Assembly (NCBI GenBank): GCA_022821985.1
Contig: JAJECP010000034.1
Span: 1-64,000, forward strand
Reading direction: 5' to 3'
Origin: Acidimicrobiia bacterium
GTDB taxonomy: Bacteria; Actinomycetota; Acidimicrobiia; Acidimicrobiales; Poriferisodalaceae
Length of the DNA: 64,000 bases
The notes below the pieces were generated by a model. It had not been told where the DNA came from. It was given only the letters and a program-made list of their open reading frames with translations, and did no database searches. A program made the translations under genes and the position numbers. Numbering within the stretch: position 1 is the stretch's first letter; each line of letters opens with the position of its first letter. This document shows positions 56,884 to 64,000 of the stretch, piece by piece.

Positions 56884-58032
56884 ATGATTGCGGCAACTGA
56901 CACATCCGCCGGTCCATCGACGGCCGTCGATCTTGAGACGTTCCGCGAGACGACGGCTGCATTCCTGCGGGACGCCGTCGAAACCGGCGTGGCGTGCCCC
57001 GCGTATGGAGCGATCTTGGTGCCCGCGCTGCATGATCAGGCGCGTGTCTGGCAGCGATACTGCTACGACCACGGCTGGGCCGGGCTGCATTGGCCGACGG
57101 AGCACGGCGGTCGCGGGCTCTCCCGTGCGCACACCGGCGTGTGGATGGAGGAATGCGAACGCTCAGGCGTTGCCCCCTACCTGAACCTGCAGGGGATCGT
57201 GCTGGCGGGCGAGGCCATCATGCGCACCGGCACCGAGCGCCAGCGTGAGCAGTTCCTGCGTCCGATTCTGACGGGCGAGGTGCTGTGGTGCCAGCTGTTC
57301 AGCGAGCCGGGCAACGGCTCGGACTTGGGCGGGCTCACCTCGGCTGCGGTGCCCGACGGCAGTCACTACGTGCTGAACGGCCAGAAGGTGTGGTCGTCGA
57401 ACGCGCAGTTCGCCGAGTACGGCATCTTGATGGCCCGCACCGAACCCGATGCCCCCAAGCACCGCGGCATCAGCTTCTTCCTGCTGGACATGACGCTGCC
57501 CGGCATCGAAGTGCGTCCGATCAAGCAGATGACCGGCGACAGCGAATTCTGCGAGGTCTTCTTCGACGACGTCGCTATGCCCGCGGATTCGCTGCTCGGC
57601 GAGCGCGGCGGCGGCTGGGGCGTCGCGATGGCGGTGCTGGAAGACGAGCGGGGCGGGGCTGGTTCCTCCGGGGTCATCAGCCTCCGCAAACGCCTCACCA
57701 AGATGATCGAAGCGGCAGGCGATGCCGAGCCGCTGGGTCGGCAGTCGCTCGCTGAGCTGCACGCCCGGGGCAACGCTCTGGCGGCGCTGATGGAGCTGCA
57801 CGGCGCTGATCCGCTTATGGCGCCAGTGGCCAAGCTGGCCAACAGCGAACTCGGCTACGACGAGGTCGCCATCGGTGCCAGCCTGCGCGGCGCCGATGCG
57901 ATGCTGGCTTCAGACGAGACCGAGGCATTCCTGTACGCGCCGGGAATGCGCATCGCCGGGGGCACCAGCGAGATCCAGCGCAACATCATCGGCGAGCGGG
58001 TGCTCGGCCTGCCTCGCGAGCCCTCGCCCTGA
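56884..58032 (+). CDS. Acyl-CoA dehydrogenase family protein
   Basis: The flavin enzyme oxidises acyl-CoA at the alpha-beta bond. Motifs are WCQLFSEPGNGSDL, YVLNGQKVWSSNA, GVAMAVLEDERG and the C-terminal RIAGGTSEIQRNIIGERVLGLPRE. From ATG 56884 it has 382 residues. GTG 56878 is an alternative start. Divergent from the M20 gene. A copy of the intergenic repeat follows its stop. Confidence 0.92.
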   Translation: MIAATDTSAGPSTAVDLETFRETTAAFLRDAVETGVACPAYGAILVPALHDQARVWQRYCYDHGWAGLHWPTEHGGRGLSRAHTGVWMEECERSGVAPYLNLQGIVLAGEAIMRTGTERQREQFLRPILTGEVLWCQLFSEPGNGSDLGGLTSAAVPDGSHYVLNGQKVWSSNAQFAEYGILMARTEPDAPKHRGISFFLLDMTLPGIEVRPIKQMTGDSEFCEVFFDDVAMPADSLLGERGGGWGVAMAVLEDERGGAGSSGVISLRKRLTKMIEAAGDAEPLGRQSLAELHARGNALAALMELHGADPLMAPVAKLANSELGYDEVAIGASLRGADAMLASDETEAFLYAPGMRIAGGTSEIQRNIIGERVLGLPREPSP

Positions 58033-58112
58033 GAGGCTGAGCCGTTAGGCGAAGCCGTGGCCCGAGCGGCCCGTGAGCGCAGCGAACAAGAGCGGGAAAC
58101 AACACGTGCAAC
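58031..58112 (+). repeat. Intergenic repeat, copy 2
   Basis: Begins GAGGCTGAGCCGTTAGGCGA and runs through GTGGCCCGAGCGGCCCGTGA and GCGCAGCGAACAAGAGCGGG to AAACAACACG, closely matching 13682-13763. It begins at the TGA of the acyl-CoA dehydrogenase gene. Confidence 0.75.
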
Positions 58113-58220
58113 AACGAGAAGGCTCACCTATTCGCGCTGCCTCTAAAGTTGGCGGGCCGGTCGGCGTCACGCGGCCGGAACACAGCCCTGCGCAGAGCAC
58201 AGAGTGGCGAGGGAGCCGAC

Positions 58221-59543
58221 ATGGCGGTTGCAACCGAGGCTGAACGGGAGGAATGGCGGGCCGGCGGCGCGGTGAATCCCGATCGTGAGCAAGCGCATTT
58301 CGGCGCGGACGTCCCGCCCGCCGCCGATCTCGCCATCGAGGAGATCAACCCGCTGAATCCTCATCTGTTCCGCGAGGATCGCTGGCACGATCACTTCGCA
58401 CGCCTGCGTCGGGAGGATCCTGTCCACTTCAACGAGCTGGGTTCCGCAGGACGCTATTGGTCGGTCACGAAATGGGCCGACGTCCGCGAGGTGGAGAGCG
58501 ACGACGAGACGTTCTGCTCGGCTCACGGCATCACCGTCGGACCGCCCCCAGACACCGATCTGCCTCCGACGACACCGCTGGACTCGTTCATCACCATGGA
58601 CGCGCCCGAGCACCGCCCCCAGCGCCGCACTGTCCAGCCGATGATGGCCCCGACCAACCTGCGAGACCTCGAGTCGCTCATCCGCGAACGCGCGGCCAAG
58701 GTGCTCGACTCCCTGCCGGAGGGCGAGACGTTCGACTGGGTCGACACGGTGTCGGTCGAACTCACCACGCTGATGCTGGCGACCCTGTTCGACTTCCCGC
58801 TGGAAGACCGCCGCAAGCTCACCCGCTGGTCCGACCTGGTCACCACCATCCCCGGTCCGGACGGGATCGTCGAGACCAGCGCCCAGCGGCGCGAGGAGTT
58901 CGCCGACTGCCTCCCGTACTTCGAGCGGCTCTGGGAAGAGCGGCGGACCAACCCCGGCAACGACATGATCTCGATGCTGGTCCACGGCGATGCCACCAGC
59001 CACCTTCCCGCTGCAGCCCACCTCGGCAATCTGATCCTGCTGATCGTGGGCGGCAACGACACGACACGCAACACCATGTCGGGCAGCGTGTATGCGCTCA
59101 ACAAGTACCCCGATCAGTACGACCAGCTCATGGCCAATCCCGATCTCATCGCCGGCTTCGTGCCGGAGATCATCCGCTGGCAGACACCGCTGTCGTACAT
59201 GCGGCGGACTGCCACGAAGGACTGCGAGATCGGGGGCAAGCAGATCCGCAAGGACGATCAGGTCCTGATGTGGTACGTGTCGGCCAATCGAGACGAGGAC
59301 GTCTTCGGCGACAATGCCGACGACCTCGACATCGAGCGTCACAACGCCGCCAGTCATCTCTCGTTCGGCTACGGCTTTCACTACTGCCTCGGCAGCCGGC
59401 TGGCCGAGCTGCAGCTGCGGGTGCTGTGGGAGGAGATCCTGCCGCGCTTCGAGCGCATCGAAGTCCAAGCCGAGCCCGAGCGCTCGCTCTCGTCGTTCAT
59501 TCACGGCTACACCCACCTGCCGGTCCAAGTCACCCGCCGGTAG
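58221..59543 (+). CDS. Cytochrome P450
   Basis: This 440-residue soluble heme monooxygenase has an oxygen-binding helix VGGNDTTRN, the ExxR pair in EIIRW and the heme motif FGYGFHYCLG with Cys389. GAGGGAG sits six bases before ATG 58221; the longer frame upstream is discarded. It belongs to the bacterial class needing a separate ferredoxin, not seen in the window. It starts a three-gene run with a luciferase-like enzyme and a hydrolase, pointing to catabolism of a hydrophobic compound. Confidence 0.93.
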   Translation: MAVATEAEREEWRAGGAVNPDREQAHFGADVPPAADLAIEEINPLNPHLFREDRWHDHFARLRREDPVHFNELGSAGRYWSVTKWADVREVESDDETFCSAHGITVGPPPDTDLPPTTPLDSFITMDAPEHRPQRRTVQPMMAPTNLRDLESLIRERAAKVLDSLPEGETFDWVDTVSVELTTLMLATLFDFPLEDRRKLTRWSDLVTTIPGPDGIVETSAQRREEFADCLPYFERLWEERRTNPGNDMISMLVHGDATSHLPAAAHLGNLILLIVGGNDTTRNTMSGSVYALNKYPDQYDQLMANPDLIAGFVPEIIRWQTPLSYMRRTATKDCEIGGKQIRKDDQVLMWYVSANRDEDVFGDNADDLDIERHNAASHLSFGYGFHYCLGSRLAELQLRVLWEEILPRFERIEVQAEPERSLSSFIHGYTHLPVQVTRR

Positions 59544-59590
59544 CCGTCACCGTTGTCTCGCCCGAGCCCAGACCCCGAAGGAGTCCTCAC

Positions 59591-60874
59591 ATGACCGTGA
59601 AGTTCTGCTGGTTCAACCTGATGCCGTGGCCCGATCTGCCCGACGACTTCAAGACCGAGCACCGGTCGGTCTGGGTCGACATCGACGGCTCGCTGTTCGA
59701 CCCCGAGCGCGCCAACGGCGTCTACCACGAGTACATGGACCAGCTCGAGTTCGCTGACGAGCTCGGCTTCGACGGCATCGGCGTCAACGAGCATCACCAG
59801 AACGGCTACGGCATCATGCCGAGCCCCAACATCATCGCTGCGGGCCTGGCCCGGCGGACCTCACAGGCGGCGATCTGCGTGATCGGCAATTCGATCGCCC
59901 TGTACAACCCGCCGCACCGGGTGGCCGAGGAGTTCGCCATGCTCGACTGCCTGAGCGGCGGCCGGCTGGTGGCGGGCTTCCCGGTGGGCACCCCGATGGA
60001 CACCAACTTCACCTACGGGCAGATCCCCGCGCTGACCCGCGAGAAGTACTACGAGGCCCACGACCTGATCATGGAGGCGTGGACCAACCCTGACGTGTTC
60101 GCCTTCGACGGCAAGTACACCCAGCTGCGCTACGTGAACTGCTGGCCCAAGCCGATCCAGCAGCCGCACCCGCCGATCTACATCCCCGGCGGCGGCTCGA
60201 TCGAGACGTGGGATTTCTGCTTGGAGAACGATTACAACTACTCCTACCTCAGCTTCAACGGCTACCTCGCAGGCCAGACGCTGATGGACGGGTACTGGAA
60301 CCGTGTCGGCGAGCTCGACAAGTCCATGACGCCGGGGCGTGCAGGGTTCGCGCAGATCATCTGCACGGCGGCCACCGACGCCGAGGCCGAGGAGCTGTAC
60401 AGCGAGCACATGCTGTATTTCTTCAACCGCTGCCTGCATGTGTTCCCCGGCTTCGCCGACCCGCCGGGCTACCGGACGGTCAAGACCATCCAGGCAGGCA
60501 AGCTCGACCAGTTCCGCAAGGAGAACCAGGCGCTGTTCAAGCGGCTGACCTGGAAGGACCTGGTGGAGGGCGGCTACGTCATCGCGGGCTCACCCGACAC
60601 CGTGCGCGAGCGCATGGAGGACATGATCAAGCGGCTGCGGGTCGGCACGGTGTTCTGCCTGCTGCACATGGGCAACATGCCCGACTGGAAGACCCGCTAC
60701 TCGAGCCAGCTCTTCGCAGAGAAGGTGATGCCCGGGCTGCGCGGCATCTGGGGCGACGAGTTCGCCGATGCCGAGGACTGGTGGTGCAAGCCGATGGATG
60801 ACCGGGTGCGTCCCGAGGACACCATGGCCGACGCCCGCCGCTACCCCGAGGCGCCCAAGGGTCCGGTGGCATGA
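59591..60874 (+). CDS. Luciferase-like monooxygenase (LLM class)
   Basis: The 427-residue flavin-dependent oxidoreductase has the TIM-barrel LLM marks FADELGFDGIGVNEHHQ, FAMLDCLSGGRLVAGFPVG, and the C-terminal SPDTVRERMEDMI. AAGGAG precedes the ATG by eight bases. Members use FMN or F420; the cofactor cannot be told here. The gene lies 47 bases after the P450 and overlaps the next hydrolase by ATGA. Confidence 0.92.
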   Translation: MTVKFCWFNLMPWPDLPDDFKTEHRSVWVDIDGSLFDPERANGVYHEYMDQLEFADELGFDGIGVNEHHQNGYGIMPSPNIIAAGLARRTSQAAICVIGNSIALYNPPHRVAEEFAMLDCLSGGRLVAGFPVGTPMDTNFTYGQIPALTREKYYEAHDLIMEAWTNPDVFAFDGKYTQLRYVNCWPKPIQQPHPPIYIPGGGSIETWDFCLENDYNYSYLSFNGYLAGQTLMDGYWNRVGELDKSMTPGRAGFAQIICTAATDAEAEELYSEHMLYFFNRCLHVFPGFADPPGYRTVKTIQAGKLDQFRKENQALFKRLTWKDLVEGGYVIAGSPDTVRERMEDMIKRLRVGTVFCLLHMGNMPDWKTRYSSQLFAEKVMPGLRGIWGDEFADAEDWWCKPMDDRVRPEDTMADARRYPEAPKGPVA

Positions 60875-61731
60875 GCGCCACCGAGACGGCTCCTGCGCCG
60901 GCGTTCGAAGAGGTTGTCATCACGACTCGGCGGAGCGTGACGGCGCCGGTGCGCGTCTACGAGCCCGCGGGCGGCGCTTCGGCTGGCGCGGCGACCGTGC
61001 TGGCGCTGCACGGCGCAGGCGGCTGGCTGCCGGGCGAGCCCGTGCTCGACGGTCTGGCCGCCGCCGGGCTGCGCGTTGTGGCACCGGTGTGGCCCGCCTG
61101 GAGCGAGCACACCGACGAGGATCGCCTGTCGGACATGCAGGATTTCGCGCTGCACGGCTGGGACGTGGCTACCGAGATGGGCCTGCTGCGCGCCGACGGC
61201 GCTGCCGAGCTTCATCTGATGGGCCACTCGATGGGCGGCATGATCGCTGCGGAGATGGCGGCGCTGGCGCCCCAGTCGGTGGCTCGCATGGCCCTGCTGT
61301 GCCCTGCGGGGATGTGGCTGGACGACCACCCGATTCCCGACATCTTCGCGATGCTCCCCTACCAGCTCGCCGAGGTGCTCTTCGCCGATCCCAACGTGGG
61401 CGAGGAGGTGCTGACCGGCGGTGCCGACTTCTCCGACAATGCCACGCTGACGCGGTTCATGGTGGCGCGGGCTCGCCAGCAGGGCATGGCCGGCAAGATC
61501 CTGTTCCCGATCCCCAACCGGCGCTTCTCCGAGCGGGCCTACCGGGTGACGGTGCCCACGCTGCTGGTGTGGGGCCGCCAAGACCGGCTGATCCCACCTG
61601 CATATGCCGACGCCTGGCAAGCGGCACTGCCCGACGCGACCGTCGAGTTGGTCGACGGTGCCGGCCACATGCTCCCCTACGAGCAGTCAGCAGCCGTCGT
61701 CGCGGCCGTTACGTCCCACCTGACGAGCTGA
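60871..61731 (+). CDS. Alpha/beta hydrolase
   Basis: The 286-residue hydrolase has LALHGAGGWLPGEP, the nucleophile elbow MGHSMGGM, an acid after LLVWGRQDRLIPP and a final His in GAGHMLPYE. The ATG overlaps the LLM stop (ATGA), so it is translationally coupled. With P450 and LLM it could form an oxygenation-then-hydrolysis route. Confidence 0.9.
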   Translation: MSATETAPAPAFEEVVITTRRSVTAPVRVYEPAGGASAGAATVLALHGAGGWLPGEPVLDGLAAAGLRVVAPVWPAWSEHTDEDRLSDMQDFALHGWDVATEMGLLRADGAAELHLMGHSMGGMIAAEMAALAPQSVARMALLCPAGMWLDDHPIPDIFAMLPYQLAEVLFADPNVGEEVLTGGADFSDNATLTRFMVARARQQGMAGKILFPIPNRRFSERAYRVTVPTLLVWGRQDRLIPPAYADAWQAALPDATVELVDGAGHMLPYEQSAAVVAAVTSHLTS

Positions 61732-62620
61732 ACGGCGCGGCCAGAAAGGCGGCGGCTTCGGCGAGCGCCAGGTCGGCCTCGGGCAGGTCGTGGTAGTGCC
61801 ACGTGTGCCACATGTGTTCCCAGAGGTCGAGCGTGACCTCGACGCCGGCGGCTGCCGCCCGGCGTTGCAGTTCAACGGCTTGGGCCGCCAGCGGCTCGTC
61901 GGCAGCTGCATGGACGAGGACGGGGCACAATCCGCTGAGCTCAGCGCGTAGCGGCGACAGGCGAGGGTCGGCAGGGTCGGCGTCGCCCGTGTAGCAGTCG
62001 ATGAGGCGGCGCTCGTCATCACCCGGGGACGGACGACCGGGCACAGAGACATGGTCCAGCACCGGGCTAAACAGCACTGCAGCGACCGGCGCCACGCCCT
62101 CAGCCGCAGCCATCACCGCAGCGCTCAGCGCGAGCGCTCCACCGGATGAATCGCCGGCGAGCGCCACAGGCGTGCCCTCGGCGGCGAGCGCGAGACACAC
62201 GGCCAAGACATCGTCCAGCGCTGCCGGGAACGGATGCTCGGGCGGTCGGCGATAGTCCACCGAGACCACACGCAAGGTCCGGGCCAAGCGGGCGGTGATC
62301 GGGATCGCCACCGCTGCGCTGCCCAGCACGTAGCCGCCTCCGTGCACATAGACCACGGTCGGCGATCCGGCGTCGGGTGGCGGGCCAGCCACTCGGCACG
62401 CAACGCCGCCAACCATCTCCTGCCGGTGAGGCACTGCTGGATCGTCGTCCTCACCCCACAGTGCATTGGTCGCAGCCCTCCAGCGAGCGACCGCCGCCAA
62501 GTCCTTCAGGTCCGGAATCTGGATCGGCACCGACGGCTTGCGGCGGGCCCGGTATGCGGCAGCTTCGGGCGACAGCCGGTGCCAACGGAGGAATCGCGCG
62601 GCGGCTGGGTCTGCGCTCAA
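61709..62620 (-). CDS. Alpha/beta hydrolase, HSL-type esterase
   Basis: The hormone-sensitive-lipase family oxyanion motif HGGGYVLGS and nucleophile elbow GDSSGGAL are clear, with SVDYRRPPEHPFPAALDD between them. The last His is in the WEHMWHTW region. Length 303 residues. Its 3' end overlaps the convergent hydrolase gene by 23 bases. Confidence 0.9.
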   Translation of the reverse strand: MSADPAAARFLRWHRLSPEAAAYRARRKPSVPIQIPDLKDLAAVARWRAATNALWGEDDDPAVPHRQEMVGGVACRVAGPPPDAGSPTVVYVHGGGYVLGSAAVAIPITARLARTLRVVSVDYRRPPEHPFPAALDDVLAVCLALAAEGTPVALAGDSSGGALALSAAVMAAAEGVAPVAAVLFSPVLDHVSVPGRPSPGDDERRLIDCYTGDADPADPRLSPLRAELSGLCPVLVHAAADEPLAAQAVELQRRAAAAGVEVTLDLWEHMWHTWHYHDLPEADLALAEAAAFLAAPFSSSGGT

Positions 62621-62674
62621 GGTGACCTCGTTGCGGTCGGGTCGAAGCAGCTGCGGTGCAGCGGCGGCGCCTGG

Positions 62675-64000
62675 CTAAATCTCGTGCTCATGGGTGGTGA
62701 CCGAGGCCACTGATTGCGGGCTGTACGCCATCGGTATGAGCTCGCAGTCGAGCCAGGCCTGGCGCTGGTCGAGATCGTGGCCGCTGTTGCGCACGCCCGA
62801 CACGCCGTGTGGGACTACCCAGCCGGAGCTGTCCCAGTCGCCGAGGTCGAATGCGTACCGGGCAACCGAGCCGTGGATGGCCCGCTCGCCCGTCTCGGGT
62901 GCGGTGCCGCCCTGGCGGACCGTGTCGCCGTCGCCGGCGCAGCCGTCGACCGGCGGGTGCAGATCTCTCGCCGCAGCGAGCGCTGACGCCAGCGGGTGCG
63001 GCGAGGCCATCCGATGCACCTTCCCCCATGTCCACTCATGCGGATCGGCGCCGAGCCGCTGGGTCAGCTCGGCGGCGGTCTCGTCGACACAGGCGCTGGC
63101 GGCCATGCGCCGGCCGATGGGGTTGTCCAGCCCCGGAACCACGTCGAGGTTGCGCTCGCAGAGCATGCGCGTGGCGGCGCCCGCCGCCATCCGGCTGGCC
63201 TCTGCCGCAGGCGGCCATCCCGCGGCGCCCAGCTGAGCTCCGGCAATGCCGAGACGCTCGATGATCGCCTCGATGAGCCGCCGCTTGACGACCGCGTAGA
63301 TAGTTGCCGGGGCCGAATCGGCGGTCATGCGCTGGTCCCAGTCGGCCAGCATGTCGAGCAGCGTGTGCGAGAGCTCGTGGCCGCACTCAACCGCATACTC
63401 GATGATCAGACCCAGCACATTCGCGGCCACGAGCGACGTCACATCGCCGTGGACCGCGCTCATGTCGTCCACCGTGGCGCCCGACATCGGCGTCAGCAGC
63501 TCGCAGATGCGGTCGTGGCGGCTCGGGCCGGCGAAGTCCAGCGAGATGTACGGGCCGCCGTCGGCGGTGCGGTTGTTGGCCGTCACCAGGTAGCCGCGTT
63601 CGGGATCGGTCCATTCCGGCAGGCTCTCGAATGGAACCGGCTCGAGGCCGTCCCAAGCGAACTCATCGGTCCCCGGCACAGGCGTCCAGCGACTCGCCGG
63701 CGAGCGTTCGACCACACGTCCCCGGATCTTGAACGCGATCGAGCCATCCCGGTCGGCCGCCAGCAGATTGTTGACCGGCAGCACCCACGGCCGCACCGCC
63801 TCGACCAGTTCGGCCGTCGATCCCGCCACCAGCATCGGCCAGAGGGCGTCCAGCGTCGTGTCGGGGCCGAACATGCCAGTCCACTGCATCGACAGCGCGA
63901 CACCGTCGGCGGGATCGCCCAACACCACTGGTCCTCTCGGCGTGGAGCCGCACAACACCTCGACCGTGCCCTCGCCCCGGATGTCGAGCTCTTCGGTACG
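62675..64000 (-). CDS. Penicillin acylase (S45) family protein, C-terminal part
   Basis: The minus-strand frame stays open to the window edge and ends at TAG 62675. Visible residues include LPVNNLLAADRDGSIAF, YLVTANNRTADGG (an oxyanion-hole Asn), DDMSAVHGDVTSLVA and the C-terminal SGVRNSGHD, all typical of the beta chain of penicillin acylase-like Ntn hydrolases. The catalytic Ser and the start lie beyond base 64000. Targets may be beta-lactams or acyl-homoserine lactones; unknown. Confidence 0.85.
   Translation of the reverse strand, partial: RTEELDIRGEGTVEVLCGSTPRGPVVLGDPADGVALSMQWTGMFGPDTTLDALWPMLVAGSTAELVEAVRPWVLPVNNLLAADRDGSIAFKIRGRVVERSPASRWTPVPGTDEFAWDGLEPVPFESLPEWTDPERGYLVTANNRTADGGPYISLDFAGPSRHDRICELLTPMSGATVDDMSAVHGDVTSLVAANVLGLIIEYAVECGHELSHTLLDMLADWDQRMTADSAPATIYAVVKRRLIEAIIERLGIAGAQLGAAGWPPAAEASRMAAGAATRMLCERNLDVVPGLDNPIGRRMAASACVDETAAELTQRLGADPHEWTWGKVHRMASPHPLASALAAARDLHPPVDGCAGDGDTVRQGGTAPETGERAIHGSVARYAFDLGDWDSSGWVVPHGVSGVRNSGHDLDQRQAWLDCELIPMAYSPQSVASVTTHEHEI

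Noticed and set aside
58167..59528. A 453-codon open frame on the minus strand
   Set aside because: Antisense to the P450 gene, with no recognisable domain.

Overview
The window is high-GC DNA and reads as the chromosome of an actinobacterium, most likely an uncultured member of the Acidimicrobiia or a relative. This placement is inferred from gene content. It includes a fused CofG/CofH FO synthase for coenzyme F420, a deazaflavin-type nitroreductase-fold protein, a luciferase-like monooxygenase, the actinobacterial families DUF3151 and DUF4031, secreted proteins with Thr-rich linkers, and many GTG starts. TAG, TGA and TAA are all used as ordinary stops. No rRNA, tRNA or CRISPR array was seen.

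Layout. Positions 1-8.6 kb form an accessory region: the tail of a transposase, a remnant of a T5orf172/GIY-YIG-like gene, a secreted protein with a cell-wall-binding repeat, a remnant of the 3' end of a malate/lactate dehydrogenase gene, and then a tight co-directional trio of HerA-type helicase (cut by an in-frame amber codon), NurA-type nuclease with a zinc ribbon, and DNA methyltransferase. An intact T5orf172-like gene converges on the trio. The two remnants repeat, in the same order and orientation, the intact T5orf172 and dehydrogenase genes at 7.2-9.7 kb, so the trio sits inside an imperfect direct duplication. This is the best candidate for an undescribed, probably defence-related, system.

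From 8.6 to 64 kb the gene content is metabolic and housekeeping. 8.6-16.5 kb: Ldh_2 dehydrogenase, TcuA-like flavoprotein, monomeric NADP isocitrate dehydrogenase, argininosuccinate synthase, M20 peptidase. 16.5-25 kb: deazaflavin-type protein, FIST protein, transketolase, transaldolase, HxlR regulator overlapping the FO synthase. 25-34 kb: thioredoxin/CcdA-like pair, a glcDEF operon plus small protein, RNase D, MobA, DUF3151. 34-46 kb: pyruvate kinase (predicted K+-independent), phosphatase, SirB1-like protein, glycerophosphodiesterase, FAD oxidase, gamma-glutamyltransferase, degenerate GGDEF protein, fumarylacetoacetate hydrolase-fold enzyme, AlkA-like glycosylase, AtuA-like protein. 46-64 kb: M23 peptidase, AI-2E family permease, HisN-like phosphatase, CPA2 antiporter, crotonase, cyclophilin, D-aminoacylase, lipoprotein, M20 peptidase, acyl-CoA dehydrogenase, a P450/luciferase-like/hydrolase operon, an HSL-type hydrolase, and a penicillin-acylase-like gene running off the right edge.

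Two sequence themes recur. Many operon members overlap by ATGA or GTGA, suggesting translational coupling. A short repeat beginning with the word GAGGCTGAGCC lies beside several gene ends (13.7, 39.9, 41.6 and 58.0 kb, with fragments near 30.5 and 34.5 kb) and looks like an uncharacterised intergenic repeat family.
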